Shown here in pieces: positions 1 to 12,752 of a stretch of 64,000 bases of DNA. The notes below the pieces were generated by a model. It was not told where the DNA came from and did no database searches. It saw only the letters and a list, made by a program, of their open reading frames with translations. Positions within the stretch are counted from its first letter, which is position 1; each line of letters opens with the position of its first letter. This DNA comes from Planococcus citri. Lineage: Eukaryota > Arthropoda > Insecta > Hemiptera > Pseudococcidae. The position numbers were made by a program, and so were the translations under genes. The stretch covers positions 434,001-498,000 of the forward strand of contig NC_088679.1 in assembly GCF_950023065.1 (NCBI RefSeq), in the 5' to 3' direction.

Positions 1-2158
1 GCGATACGATACGAATGTTCGAGTGAGACAAAAGAATACGAGTAGAGGTACAAGAGAGGAGGCGTAGGTTGTAGGTAATAGGTTATAGGTTACGTATAAG
101 GGCAGGTAGCAAACGCTAACGCTAACGCTAACCTATAGCCTGTACCAACGCAATCGCAAGGGCTGGGTGTGGGTAAGTTAATAGGCATACGATGAGGGTA
201 TATGAATTGGGTATTAGGAAATATTAGTTCGCGAGCGAGCGAGCGAGCGAGTGAGCGAGCAGCGACGCTTATAAATTTTAATAACTTACACTCGAGGCTC
301 GGACTATCATATACGAGTATACGAGTATACGCGCGCGTACCGTCGTCTCTACTCGTAAAAGTGCGAGTAAAGATGATTCCCCAGCGAATACGAGTAAAAT
401 ACCTTACCTTATATACCTAACCCAGCAACTTTTCAACTTTTATCGCTGCAAGCCACATCTCATCGCCATCGCACCATTCACGCCATGCTGCCGCCGCCAC
501 GCTGCCACGCTGCCACGCTGGTTCATCCAACAACCACCAGAGACGACAAATCTTTACGCATTATTGTCGGCTTCGAATCGCCAACAATCCAACCCACCTT
601 TCTTATGGTAAGACTACGATATCGGTATACCTACGTACGGTACACTTACACTGAGAGAGAAAAGAAAAATCGCATACTCTGGATTTTAACGCAAATTGCA
701 GGTAAGAAGCTTGCCTCAAAAGCGAGACTAGGTACGCGGAAGAATTTCGAGTCCTCTACGTCTAGCTAAACAGAGGCAGAACCAACGACGATGCTCAAAG
801 TGCGGCCATTTTTGAAAAAGCAACGCGGCATCGTTTAACCTAAACTCTGCAGAGGTTTCAACTACGAGTATACAAAAGTGGCAGAAAACGCCTTTTTTTT
901 TCAAAAATGATTTCATCCGAGTACCTGTTTCTGACTCAGCTCGCCGCGTTAGGGGCCTCAAAAATTTTTTGTTTTAGGTAGTCTCCCATTCCAAGTACAC
1001 TTCTTCGCCAATTTTTGCAGAAAACGAAGATACGTTCTTTTTTCTCACTCCACTCTAATGTCGGAGAATTTTAACCCAATTTAGTATCTAGAGACCTTCG
1101 TTTCGAGTTGAAAGTGACTCGTAAAAAAATTCAACTCCGGAGATGCCCGGAGAAGAGAGAGGGAATTTTCGAGAAAAATGTGTTTAAAAAACCCGCCAAG
1201 TTTTACATAAAAGAAGATGCTCGAGATTCCGTATCCACCTGCATTGCCATCGAAATGCAAAACTAGGTACTTCTAGGATTCTGCTGAGAGGTTGAAAATT
1301 TACAAATCGCTCGTTTTAGGGTACATTTGTTTTCTGAGAATGCGTAATTGCGTATTTTACATCATTTCTGAAACTGGGGACATTTTTTGAAATTTTTCAT
1401 CACTATCGCCTACCTACTTCAAAAAACCGAAAAAATCTGAGAATTTTTTAGCCGGGTATTTTTCTCGATTTCTAATGACCAAAAAAGTTGCAGAAATTAC
1501 GTCTTTCGACATTTTAGCATTATCGCGAAATATTTGAGAGGAAAATACTTATGTAATTAAAATACGTACGAATTTACTTAGATGCGGAGCTAATTGGCGA
1601 TTTGACAATTTTTGACCGTTGAGTTGTTGCGATTCATATCTCCCTTCCGGGTCACCTTCGGAACAATAATTTTTTCTGAGAGACTTTTAACTCGTAATGA
1701 AAGTCTTTATTAAATTTGGTCAAAATCCTTCGAATCTTTTCGCGATCCACCTTAATACGAGAATATACTCGTATGTTTTGCGTTTCGCGTTCCGTTCTAT
1801 GTTTTAGAAAAATACTCACGAACGCGACGAAAACAAAAAGAAGACGTAACTCGAATAAGTTAACGTTTGCACGGGTAAGTTGAGTACACTATACACTATA
1901 CACTATACCGATACCGATACCCACACGTCGCGTCGCGTCGCGTCGTGAAATTGCTTGGCAAAAAAGACCAAAAACAAAAAAAAAGTATATTACGCGGTAT
2001 GGTTGTTATTATTATTATGGTTTTACCGGCTTTTCGAAGAAAAGTCAGGTACTGTATTTGTCTCAACTGTGACAGTTTCGGTCCGGAGTAAATTTTCTTT
2101 GCGTTTTGGGGTGTCGGGATCATTGTGGGACCATTAGTTTTTTTTCAGGTTTCCTTAA

Positions 2159-2160
<2 letters not shown>
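1..2160. other. Gene-free DNA rich in TACGAGTA octamers
   Basis: No reading frame here has a recognisable domain; the ORFs are short and read through low-complexity DNA. The first 600 bases already hold five TACGAGTA/TACTCGTA octamers. A tetranucleotide array of GAGC units lies at 231-260 and a short run of GCTAAC units near 112-132. The part from about 800 to 1750 is AT-rich, lacks most octamers and looks like degenerate dispersed repeat, with phrases (for example TTAGGGGCCTC) that recur in altered form near 43.7 kb. Confidence 0.6.

Positions 2161-2162
<2 letters not shown>

Positions 2163-2225
<63 letters not shown>
2163..2225. repeat. (TA)n(TG)n microsatellite
   Basis: About 25 uninterrupted TA dinucleotides run directly into about six TG dinucleotides. 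This is a simple compound microsatellite, expected to be length-variable. Confidence 0.95.
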
Positions 2226-2387
2226 TTATGTACCAATTTTGTGGCAGAGTAAACTCGAAACCTATGAAATTTTGAACAAAGTGCTTTATCCCTCCCGACT
2301 GGTGTATTGCCGAAATTTTGAGATTTCGAGTTTTATTAAAATCGGTTCAGGCGTTCCCTCGATATTTCAGATAAAGTGATATTTTTT

Positions 2388-2755
2388 GTCATTTTTGCGT
2401 CCTTTTGCAGACTTCCTCATCAGTTTTGTTTTTGGTATACCTATTTTTTTCTAAGAATAAATATTTTGCTTAGCAATAATTAGTAACGTCTGTCTTAATA
2501 TACCCAAAACGATTTCTCAGTTTATTTCTTGTTAGGAACTCGATGGAAAGTCGGTTTACGTGTTCCTCTGACAGTTCAGCTTAGGTAGGCCTAATTTATT
2601 TTTGGTGGCATTTTTGCAGACTTTTGCAGACTTCCTCATCAGTTTTGTTTTTGGTACAACTATTTTTTTTAAAGCATAAATGTTTTGCTTAGCAATCACC
2701 GATGTCTGTCTTAATACCCAAACGATTTCTCAGTTTATTTCTTGTTTCGAAATAT
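2388..2755. repeat. Direct repeat pair of about 130 bp
   Basis: The segment at about 2403-2533 recurs at about 2622-2745. Both begin with TTTTGCAGACTTCCTCATCA and end with GATTTCTCAGTTTATTTCTT, with small substitutions and indels between. The two copies are about 90 bp apart, suggesting local duplication of an older repeat. No coding potential is seen. Confidence 0.85.
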
Positions 2756-2858
2756 TTAGGTTTCGAGATGGGACTCTTTGACGAAGGGGGAGCACCCCCA
2801 CCCCCAATTTTGGGTGAAACTTTCAAAAGAAAATCTGGGGCATGTGATATATCGAATT

Positions 2859-3037
2859 GTATGTTTTCGGTGACGCTGAACACGAATATGACGTCAGATT
2901 TTTGATTGGACCCCATCCATGGCCCCCGGCACCTCCCCAAAGGGGGTAAAAATTAAAAAAAGTGTTTTGTTCGTGCGACACATGAAATAGTACGTTTCTT
3001 GTAACGCTGAATACGAATATGACGTCAGATTTTCTAT
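2859..3037. repeat. Short direct repeat with GAATATGACGTCAGATTTT
   Basis: Two related blocks, about 2859-2907 and 2990-3037, share a GACGCTGAA-type or AACGCTGAA-type lead followed by the same 19-base phrase containing TGACGTCA. They fit with neighbouring duplicated blocks as part of one decayed repeat region. The phrase contains a CRE-like TGACGTCA palindrome, but nothing here shows that it is used. Confidence 0.7.
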
Positions 3038-3108
3038 CTATTAAATTCTAAAAGCAATTTAATACTAAAATTTGCATATTGAAAGACATTGTTATGAATT
3101 CTATTTGA

Positions 3109-3522
3109 AAAGAACAATATGAAATCTCCAAATTTGCTATAATTGAAATTTTATTTGTTTTTTAAATTTATTTCAATGAATTGAAATATTATGCAAATTT
3201 AAAATTAATTACGCTATTGTAATACTTGAGAAACTAGTGAATAAATAACTGACCCGAAGTTGATTGCGACGTGGTAATGTTTAAAATCACAATCAAAAAT
3301 TAACCCAAGAAATTTTAAAATTTTCCAGTCATAATTGAATTATGAACACCCTCGAAAAAAAGAACAATATGAAATCTCCAAATTTGCTTTATTGAGATTT
3401 TATTTGTTTTTTAAATTTATTTCAACGAATTGAAATATTATGCAAATTTAAAATTAATTACGCTATTGTAATGCTTGAGAAACTAGTGAATAAATAACTG
3501 ACCCGAAGTTGATTACGATGTA
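3109..3522. repeat. Near-identical 160-bp direct duplication
   Basis: Copy 1 (about 3109-3271) and copy 2 (about 3359-3522) begin with AAGAACAATATGAAATCTCC and end with TGACCCGAAGTTGATT. They differ at only a few bases and lie about 90 bp apart. The sequence is AT-rich and has no octamers or open frame. High identity implies a recent duplication or recent insertion of two copies. Confidence 0.9.
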
Positions 3523-6500
3523 GATATTACCGGTTTTTTTTTTTTTTATATTTTATAAAACTGTTATACTGATATAAATATAATTAATATGTTTTTAATA
3601 CATTTTTTAATTCTGAAAAGCCGGTTATCTCACGCTTTTTTGCGTGAGTGTTTTTTGTTGTTGTTTTTTTTTCAAAGAAAATTTCATTCTGGGGTATTTA
3701 TTACTTAATTATATAGTACCCTTACCTACGTAGTATACGTATTATCGCTACGGGTTCGAATTACTTTTTCGCAACATTTTACAAAATCTTTTTCGGCAGC
3801 GGTGGCTGCGGCTGCAACGGCAGCGTTGGTGTTGGCGAGTAGAGCAACGAGCGACGCGACTTAGCGCAACGGTGAAACTTTTTGAAATTTTATGAAAAAA
3901 GTTAGGTACGCTTCATTTTGTTTTATATTATATAAGTTCATAGGGCGCGAAATTAATCCGCCAAATATTCTGGCAACTTTTAAAATTAATCCTCGTTAAG
4001 TTTCGTAAGCTACGGTGTTTTAATCAAATACTCGTACTTAACAAGGAATACTGATCACCTGCGGTGGTACCTCATTGCCTCATTGCCTTATTGCCTCATT
4101 GCTCGGTCTTATCGTGTCGGCGAAAATTTTCACTTTTTTCCCCCTTTTCTTTTCTTTTCTTTTTTCACTTTTGTAATTTTTGCAACTTTTCAGTAGTCGT
4201 ACCCCGCTCGTCGCGTCGTCGTGTCGATGTCGATGTCGATGTCGGTGTCGGTTCGAGTTCGGCTGATCGCTTCAAATATACGAGTAGGCCTACACTCCAT
4301 CATCAACTAACGCGGAATATGCGTATAAGTAGGTAGTTTTACTCGTAGGCCTACGCCTACATACATGTATGTAGTACATATCAAGGTCGACCAAACATAC
4401 GCAATACGCAATACGCATTACGATCCGTTCCGTTCCGTTCCCATCCTCGGATCACCTGCAACTGTTGCTTCTTTACTATTCAGCATTCGCATTTACGAAT
4501 GCATTCGGCGGCGATTAGATGCGCATCAACGAGTAACCAAACATACCCATACTCGACTACTCGTAGGTGCATTACCGCTCAATCGACACCGTTTATTCTC
4601 ATCCGAGTCATCTCCTTCACAGCCTGTGTGCCTGTGAGCCTGCGGATGCCGCTCAACGCAACGCAACGCAACGCGATGATCGCATTCGCACGCACAAATT
4701 ACGAAACAACTTGAAAATCATCCCAACGAAGCGATAGCCGAATAGACCAAAATTACCTCGTATTATACTCGTACGGGTATTTACGGCCAGACCAAACAAA
4801 ACGTAGAAAATTTCATTCATTCGCGGTTTATTTTCATTACTACCTACACTTTTTTTTCTAGCTTTGCAATCGGCTACACATACAGAGTTTCATCGTTTGA
4901 TGAAAATTGAAAACGTTTCACGCATACCGCAAAAAAAAAAAAATAGAAAAAGAAAGACAAGAACGAACGAAAGAAGAAGAAGAAGTAGAAGAAGAAGACG
5001 CAGCAGCAGCACGAAAGTGAGAGAAGAAAAAAACGAGGGCTGGTCGGGGCCGGGCCGGGCCCCCTAAAATGGCAAAGGTACGTAAACGAATAGAAGTGTA
5101 GATTTGCAAAACTTCGTTACTGTAACTGAGATTTTCGCAGCAACGAAAAAGAAAACTCGTCGTTTTTTTTTTCAACCTAATAAAAAGTAGGTAAGTTAAT
5201 TTTTGTTCGTACGAGTACAAACCCTTTAAACCTTTTCAATAGCGAATTAATACTCGAGAGAGGGATTCTTTTCTTTCTTTCGAGCAATAAAATGAAATCA
5301 ACTTTCGCGTGGGTAGTGAATAACTAAGTGAAAGTACACAGTCAAGGTATACCTAAGCTATCAGCAGTATTGTGTAGTTTTAGGGAGGGAGGGAGGGAGG
5401 GAGGGAGGGAGAGAGAGAGAGAGAGAAAAAAAAAATACGCTCGCGTTTACACATTTGCAACAAATTTTCGCCATTTCACAAGCTATAGCACACTGAATAT
5501 GGTGCAGTGTAGAGTGTACGACTTGATACGCGTACCGTACGTTCACGAATACATTTACTCGATCGTACCAACTCGTATACTCGGACATGTTGCACTGGCA
5601 TATTACGTATATGCTATAGTTGTACGTATTTACATATGTAATATTGGCTCGCACGCGTCCAATTTTCTTTACTTACTCGTATTTGAAACTTTTGCGGTAG
5701 GAAGCGAGCGCGTTTTTCAATAAGCCCCATCACACAAAAAACAAAAAACCACACCCGAAGCTCAGATTTCACAAAAAGAATCTCCGAATTATGACGTACT
5801 GAAGAAACGGACCTGTCGCGCATATTTTTCTCAATTTTTTCGACCTTCTCAACACGCACGGCACAATGTTTAAATCGTCCATCGCGTCGTGTGATTATTT
5901 TAGAATCTCGCCAACAAATTTGCATCGACTTCAACCAGTCTTTAGATACCATGTAGATAGACAGCTACTTACAAGCCTCTTCAAAGAGCGAGCGGTAGCG
6001 TAAAAAAAATGTGATTACGTGGTTCTCCCCCCCCCTCACCATCAGGACAGCATATCGAAGGGAACTTGTAAAAAAAAAAAGTCAAGAGTCCGAGTGAAAT
6101 CCAAATTGGGAGAAGCAATTTCATTTTTTGTGCAACGATGACTGACGTCAGACGTGCGACAGAGAATGAATTCACGTTGGTGTACGTACTACGTAGCTAC
6201 GTACGAGTATTTACGGCAAACTGGTTATGCAATTCTATTAACATCATTCCGATGCTGTACGATTCGCCCGTTTAGTGTGTATGTCCAATGTCCATGTACG
6301 AGTATGTACTGTGTACTATGTAGTACGAGTACTACGAGTATGTAACAGAGCTCCGGAACACTGAATGGGAAATAAAACTGTACGGTACTTTATTAATTCA
6401 AAACTATCGCTTTTTCGTTTTTCGGTTGATCCGAATCGTGGCAGCGTGGACTTTTCTACTTAGTACATAAGTAGGTAGTTTTGGAGAAAGGTAAGGGGAA

Positions 6501-7397
6501 AAGTGAAAATCACGAGATATGTACGAGTATGTCTAACCTATGTAGTATGTACCATGTTTTCAAATACGCAAAAAAAGAATGCGAGCTCATTTTTTTTTTT
6601 TTAGATGCGCCCTAACGCCAACCTCCCCCCCCACCCCCACAGTACACCCTCTATTCGGGCCAATGTCTTAAAATGAGATATCTTCGGTATAGGCGTATCA
6701 AGGTAGGTACTAGGTACATTCGACGGTTAGCCTATACTACATAATACTACATACATACGCGTAGTAGTGTACGTCTACGTACATACGAGTATATCAGCTA
6801 TATTTTAGACAGATTTATACCCGTCTCGTGCGGATGAGATGATTTCAATACAAAATATACGTGTACATGTACGTATTTGCGTATTTTTCGCCAATTTTTA
6901 ATACGAATACGTAACAACAATCGATGCGATAGGTAGTAGGTAGTAGGTAGTAGGTACACATATACTAGATAACGTATAAAAGCATTTTGATGTTTAAAGT
7001 TTACGTATATCGGTGGCCAAACGCTTGTCTAAATAAAGCGATATTTTTATATTTACGAACTCGTTTATTTAGGCGTATTTTTTTCCTCGCAGCTAGCAAC
7101 TGACGGAAAATTTAGGGAAAACAGATAAAAAAAAACGCACGTCCGAGTTGTTTTTTGAAAAAAAAAACACTCGCCGTTTTTTTAATAACTCTACGCCGGT
7201 ATATTTAAAACAAGAATCTGCCGATTACCGATTGATATTAACGTATCGTATCGAGTTGTCTCGTCATAAAAGTAGGTAAGTATACCTATTACCTACTCGC
7301 ACCTAACGCAAAATGTCTATTCGCTTATTATTACCTATACCTACTGTACGAGTATATTATCGATAGTAGTGTACCTAAACGTAAAGTATGTACTTAC
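3523..7397. other. Gene-free DNA, likely intron or flank of the receptor gene
   Basis: No supported exon was found on either strand. If the minus-strand receptor exon at 7398-7935 is spliced normally, this stretch is part of its first large intron. It holds many TACGAGTA and GTAGGTA motifs and a GGGA/GA array at 5382-5426. No continuation of the ANF_receptor domain could be found, so the next exon lies beyond position 1 or is too short to see. Confidence 0.5.
5382..5426. repeat. (GGGA)n(GA)n homopurine array
   Basis: About seven GGGA units run into GA dinucleotides and then an A-run, giving roughly 50 bases of pure purine on the plus strand. Such tracts can form triplex or other non-B structures. 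It is a simple repeat with no coding signal. Confidence 0.9.
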
Positions 7398-7935
7398 CGG
7401 ACATGTTATGCAATTCGATGGCAGCCAGCGGTCCGTAGGTAGGCGAACAATTGGAATTACGGTAGCGATGCTCGATTTGGTAGCCGGCTAAGCGACCAGA
7501 GAGCGGATTAGCGACGGCTTTAATGGCCAGATCGACAGCCGGTAAAATGGCGCCGAGTGTTTCTTCATCTTGACTAGCTTTTTCAGGAGCAATAACCGTG
7601 ATACGTACTTTGCGATGCGAACCGCCACCGCCAGCGGCAGCGGCGGCCGCAGTGGCGCACGAACCGCCGATTAACGCGTATATAAAAAATAACGACAACA
7701 CGTTAGCCGCGCTTTTCAGACGCGGCTTATTACCGTAAAATACTAGAATATTCGAAATGGAACAATCGCGACACTTGACGATAGAACGGATGCGTATACT
7801 GCTGGCGCACCACAGCATCGCCGCCACCGCCGCCACTCGCGCGAAATCACTGCCGCAGCCGACGCCGCCGACGCCGACGTCGAAGATGCCGAACCAGTTA
7901 CGGCTGCGAGTATCGGTACCGGCCATGGCCACCAT
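7398..7935 (-). CDS. Receptor guanylate cyclase (natriuretic-peptide-receptor type), 5' coding exon, partial
   Basis: This is an upstream coding exon of a probable single-pass membrane receptor whose family makes cGMP when its extracellular domain is engaged. The 179 codons seen contain a hydrophobic stretch, LSLFFIYALIGGSCA (about residues 80-94), that fits a signal peptide with an unusually long N-region. An Ala/Gly-rich linker follows, then the first strand and helix of an ANF_receptor domain (VRITVIAPEK, LPAVDLAI, NCSPTYGPLAAIEL, about residues 110-175). The CS...GPLAAI pattern resembles NPR-type receptors and insect receptor cyclases. The exon ends in phase 1 at a consensus GTAAGT donor. 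I chose the ATG at 7935 because the frame has a TGA just upstream and the only earlier start is a TTG. Met40 is another possible start. Transmembrane, kinase-like and cyclase domains are not in the window, so a cyclase-less clearance-type receptor cannot be excluded. Confidence 0.7.
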
Positions 7936-8106
7936 CGCCAACGTCGTCGCCAGCAAATTTCACGCCATCAGCCATCACCCTTAACTCGACGCGCCGGTTC
8001 CCTTTCTTCCTCTTCTTCTTCTTCCTCTTTCTCCACTCCGTCGTTGTCTTCTTATTCGCTTCTTGTTCTACGAAATGGCGATTAATTTGTCGTTACGATT
8101 GACGTA

Positions 8107-8164
8107 CCTCTGCATCGCGGAATCGTCGTTTGCTTGCTGCGATACACGTGCAGGATTCTTCATA
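8107..8164 (-). other. Candidate 5' exon upstream of the receptor exon
   Basis: On the minus strand a TTGCTTTCAG acceptor precedes 58 bases that end in AGAG followed by GTACGT, a strong donor. The segment contains an ATG and an open frame beginning MKNPARVSQQ. It lies 170 bp upstream of the receptor start codon, so it may be a leader exon of that gene. I found no acceptor in between that joins it in frame, so it is more likely untranslated or spurious. Confidence 0.25.
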
Positions 8165-8558
8165 CTGAAAGCAAAAATACGCGTACGAGAAATATTACTA
8201 TACGAGTATACGCATAAATGCGAAAAACATTTTCAGTAAGTATAATACTCGTAATATACGTAATTAGGTAATAGGTACCCTATGTTCTAAGCTAACGAGT
8301 GCGAATACGAGTAAATGTAGGTACAGGTAGGTTGGTAGGTAGTACATAGCTAGAGGCACTAACTAGGTAAGTACATACGAGTATATACTCCAGCTGCATA
8401 ACTACGTACACGAGTAAACAATCACTACGAGTATAACGTCGAACCGTCGCGTCGTCCTATCGATTTAACGAAGACAGGACACATCGAGAACCATTTTACC
8501 ACTAACTTGAATACGAGTACTCGTAGATGTTGGAATAGGCTATGAGAAGATACGCGTA

Positions 8559-9212
8559 AATGAATCAGTCATTTCGAAAACCCCATTCTGAACCTTTTTA
8601 AAATTTTTCAGGAAATGAAAAAAACTGTTTGTGCGCTTTATTTTCATGGTATAACAGTAAACTTGTGCAGTAATCGATAGGTCTTATGATTACAAATATT
8701 TCCGTATCTTTACCAGAACTTGAAGTTTTGTAGGCTGCGAGCAATTCCATTGTGAAATATGTGGAGTTATGGGGTTTTCGAAATGACTTTTTTTTAAAAC
8801 CTGAAAAGTGACACGTAATCCTAGAAAATCCAGTAACTACAATACCCAAAATGATTGAGTATGGATTTTCATTCATTTATTGAAGTTATACTTGCAATCT
8901 ACGACTCAATTAATGTAATATAATAATGAAGCAACAAAAATGTTATCCATTTCGCGGCATAAATTAAAAAATTGAATTACGTTGATGTTCATGAAATTAA
9001 TGTTCTTTGTTTGTCTTATAAAAAAATGATTTCAAAAACCCTGTAAATGCAGGAGTTATGGGGTTTTCGAAATGACAAACGCTGAAATATGCACTTTTGA
9101 GCTACCTTCCAACTTTATCCGATAGAGCTCGCAAAGCACCATCAGAATCAGTGAAAAACATAAAAACCCCTTAAATGGTGATTTATGGGGTTTTCGAAAT
9201 GACTGATTCAAA
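8559..9212. mobile_element. Inverted-repeat DNA element, TA-flanked, about 654 bp
   Basis: The ends are inverted copies of a roughly 25-base sequence, GAATCAGTCATTTCGAAAAC on the left and its complement on the right. A TA lies at each outer edge (8557-8558 and 9213-9214), as with Tc1/mariner-type insertion. The phrase TATGGGGTTTTCGAAATGAC also occurs internally near 8763 and 9057, so the terminal motif is repeated inside the element. There is no transposase frame, so this is a non-autonomous element. The octamer TACGAGTA is absent from its body. Confidence 0.7.
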
Positions 9213-10433
9213 TACCTATTACGTGCCTACATATTTTATAAACATGAACAGTAAAAGTAAAAATTCATCCGCGAATTCAGTCTGACATTTCGTTAATGAT
9301 TTTCACGTTGTTAAATTAGTAGATACGTATTTTGGAAAGAAATTTCAAATTTATCGTACGAGTATATCTACTCGTTTGTTTTGTTGGGAATGAAGGATTC
9401 GAGCTTTTTCAAGACTTTCATTTTGCAAAATGATTTTTCTTCGAAAGCTCAAATTTTTTGTGATCTAACAAACTGGGCACTGGGCAGGGTACGTACTATA
9501 GGTGTAGGTAGTAGGTAAGGTACTCGTATCTTATTCCATTCTTCAAAGCAGGTCGTTTCCCCAACACGGAAACCTGGGTTAAATGAAATAAAATACTCGT
9601 ACCCGAATACGAATACGAATATGAAAAAGATGCTACGGACTATACGGATGATTTCGTTGACGAATAGCATTAACATTAGCATTAGCAGCAGCAGCAGCAG
9701 CAGCAATACCACACCAGAATCTCTTTGTACGTACTACGTACGTATAAGTGAGTACGTTGTGAATAGATGAACGTTGCTATACGAGTAGGTAGTAGAATGT
9801 TGAACCGAACAGGTAAATATACTCGTATGTGTAAGTATTGTGTAATGTGTATGTACAACGTAGATACTCGTATATAAATACGTAGCTCTCCAAGTTGGGA
9901 TTCGAGACGGAAAACTGAATTGCGATGCCGACCATAGGGACGGAGAAGGGAGGAGGGGAGTAACTAACTAAATACCACGCACGGTACCGTTCACCGTTCA
10001 CCGTTCATCGTTCATCGTTCAGCGTTTACCGTTCAGCAGTTTGCGAGGCGTCTACAATTTGTATTAATTCCGTTTTAATGAAAATTTAATTTCGTCGTCA
10101 TTTTTAGAAAATTTACCATCTTAGGTAAGTATCTCGTAAGCCGCGCTCGGCGCTCGGCGCTCGTCGCCCGGCGCCCGGCGCCCAGCATCCGGCATCCGAT
10201 TTAATCGCGGTCGTGTCCGCGTCGAAGCGGTAGCAGCAGCGGTAGGTACAACTGGAACGTGCGCGTCTCGCCGAGCTTACCTGGGATTCTGAGCTAAATT
10301 ACATTGCGAGTTGCGACAAAGTGTAGAGGCAGAGGCCTACTCGTAAGCGTGTACTTCCTACCCTACCCTACCCAGATATGTAATTAAAATTGTACTCGTA
10401 GCTATCGCACAAATTCCGTATTCGAATTCGTTG

Positions 10434-10465
10434 TACGAGTACGAGTACGAGTACGAGTACGAGTA
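10434..10465. repeat. (TACGAG)n hexanucleotide array
   Basis: Five to six perfect TACGAG units lie in tandem. Because the unit joined to itself contains TACGAGTA, this array is a tandem form of the octamer scattered through the left 54 kb. Similar arrays lie at about 14160-14178, 25515-25535, 26729-26762 and 45063-45086. Confidence 0.9.
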
Positions 10466-10630
10466 GGTACGAGAATTTAATGTTTCCATCATACATAGCA
10501 CACCTCGTCAGCGCCATCTCTAAACACCGCTCACGTAGCCACTTAGCCAGGTACTTATTTCCCAGCTCCAGCTCTTGATCCATGATCCACACGCGTGATC
10601 TACTCTCAATTCTCATACGAGTGACACAAG

Positions 10631-10675
10631 GCAACGCAACGCAACGCAACGCAACGCAACGCAACGCAACGCAAT
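10631..10675. repeat. (GCAAC)n pentanucleotide array
   Basis: About eight tandem GCAAC units, ending in a GCAAT variant. It is one of several five-base arrays in this half of the window, all of which share GC and differ in the other bases. Confidence 0.9.
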
Positions 10676-12752
10676 GCGACGTGCTCGTATCTTACGACAG
10701 TAATAGTATAATAAGATTCAACAAGTACCTACGTCTACGAATAGTAGGTAGGCCTATAGGCCAAATACTATTTGTATGTACATAGCTACATACTCAGATG
10801 CTACAAATATGTAGGTAGATCTAGGTATGGTCAAAAGTACGAGTATGACTAAACTTATCATCAAGTGCACGTACGAGTATTGGCGGTGTGTCTGCGAATA
10901 AGGCAAAGGCAAACGATGCGGTTTTCGACTCAATTTCAACACCCGCAACATACGCGTACGCCGTACGCCGTACGCCGTACGTAGACCTGTAAGAAACGGG
11001 CACGTGGCACGTGGCACGTGGCACATTGTCAAAGAGGAAGACGGGCGCGGCGCGGCGACCGCAGACTACGAGTATTTCGTTATGGGTTATGGGTTATGGG
11101 TTATGGGTTATGGTTACTCGTGTAACCTACTCGTACTCGTATTTTTGACAAACAACCATATAGTCCGTAAACCTAAACCATGGCCGAGGCCGAGGACGAG
11201 GACGAGACAAGTTTTCACATTCGCTGCGTCGCGCTGGGCTGCGCTTAAAATCGATGTACCTACTCGTACTTGAGACAACTAGGTACTGATATACATAAGT
11301 AGGTATAGCAGGTATACGTCGAGAAGGCAATTTCAAAATGAAACGAGTCACAGTCACGTTTAAAACTTTGAAAGTGTACAGATTGAGCTTTTCAGTATGC
11401 TCGAATGTACGAGGTAGATTATACTCATCTAATATACTCGTATGCGAGTAGGTATGTCGACTCGACGTGGCGCGGCGAGGCGAGGCGCAGAAACGACAAG
11501 TGCGGAACACTGGAGCAGGCATCCGGCATCCGGCATCCAGCAGTCAGCACAGCTCGGCGGCGTCGGCAGTGAAACTAACGGCCAATAAATCACGCGCAAG
11601 CATTCGCTCGCTAATAACACGGTGCCATGCCACGCCGCGCCGCGCCATGTGCCAGGCGTGGCACGTCGCGGCAGCATTTTCAAAAACGCCAAACTGACGA
11701 TGATGGTTGACTGTTTGACAGCCGCTTCGCCCGTTTTCTAATTAGCTACACTAATTTCGTCGAATACGCTTCATTAACGAGAAAAACGACTTTCGAATTA
11801 CAGTACTCTCGACGACGAGTCGACGACGTTTTAAAAAATGCTGTTAAATCGACTGTCAGCGGCGTAAACGTTGCTGTTGCCATTACCATTACCATTACCA
11901 TCACTATTGCCATTGCCATTGCCATTCTGCCACGCTCTATCTTTACTCGCAGTCGCAACCGTAGGTAGGCCTACACGACTCCACACGTATACGCGATAAG
12001 TTCGGGAAAATACGTACTCGTACGTCAAAAAATATGCGGCGGCGCGGCGCGGCGTAGGCGTGTTTGTCTAAATTCCGATTGCGAGTACCTACTACCTAGT
12101 ATCTACACCTACAGTAACTATGTAGGTTATGGAAAGGCAACCGATATTAGTGCACAGTTGTACACCTTGTACAAGTTAGAGTGATTCGAGGTTATACGTG
12201 AAATCACGAAAAATATGATTCACATCGCGGATCCCTCCCAAATCACTACTCAAAAACAGCGATTCGACCAATATCAAAAACGAATCGTTAGTATCCTATA
12301 GAAGATGTGGCTGATCCATGTTGCGGTGTCGATCTGAAATACGAGTAATTCCTTGGCTCAGGAGGAAGGGCAGGAACTTGTTTTTCGACTTGCGACTTGG
12401 GAGTTGGCGGCCAAAAAGGTAGCATTTTTCATTAGTATCACTACTACCTACACTATACATATAATGCGGCAACACATTCCTACTAGTACGAGTACATGAC
12501 CAAACTCTCACTTTCCCAATACCCCGTAACACCTTCAATATTGCACGAATTGAACTATGTACTAAGTACTTCGATAAAGTTTCGTTACTTTGCAAAAATC
12601 AATGTCCTTCGACTTGCTTTTTCACAAATACTCCTCATTTCCCCTCCCACCAACCAAAAACTAGATGAAAAAAAAATAAAAATTGGGCAAGCCGAACGAC
12701 AACCACAAAGCCTTTTTCATTTTCAGCGTTAATTTACCGGATATTACGAGTA

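Larger units (their letters stand above)
9213..12752. other. Gene-free DNA with dense octamers and short tandem arrays
   Basis: No exon is supported. Between 10,320 and 11,500 I counted about sixteen TACGAGTA/TACTCGTA octamers. Arrays include GCGCTCG/GCCCGGC units near 10145-10190, TACGAG hexamers at 10434-10465, AACGC pentamers at 10631-10675, GTGGCAC units near 11000-11023 and GGGTTAT units near 11080-11115. The open frames across this stretch are products of these arrays. Confidence 0.6.

Noticed and set aside
112..132. GCTAAC units considered as telomere repeat
   Set aside because: Only three to four units, not the insect TTAGG unit, and the flanking sequence is ordinary.
3745..3765. GGGTTCGAATTAC considered as a tRNA T-loop
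   Set aside because: No matching T-stem, anticodon arm or acceptor stem around it; no tRNA was found anywhere in the window.
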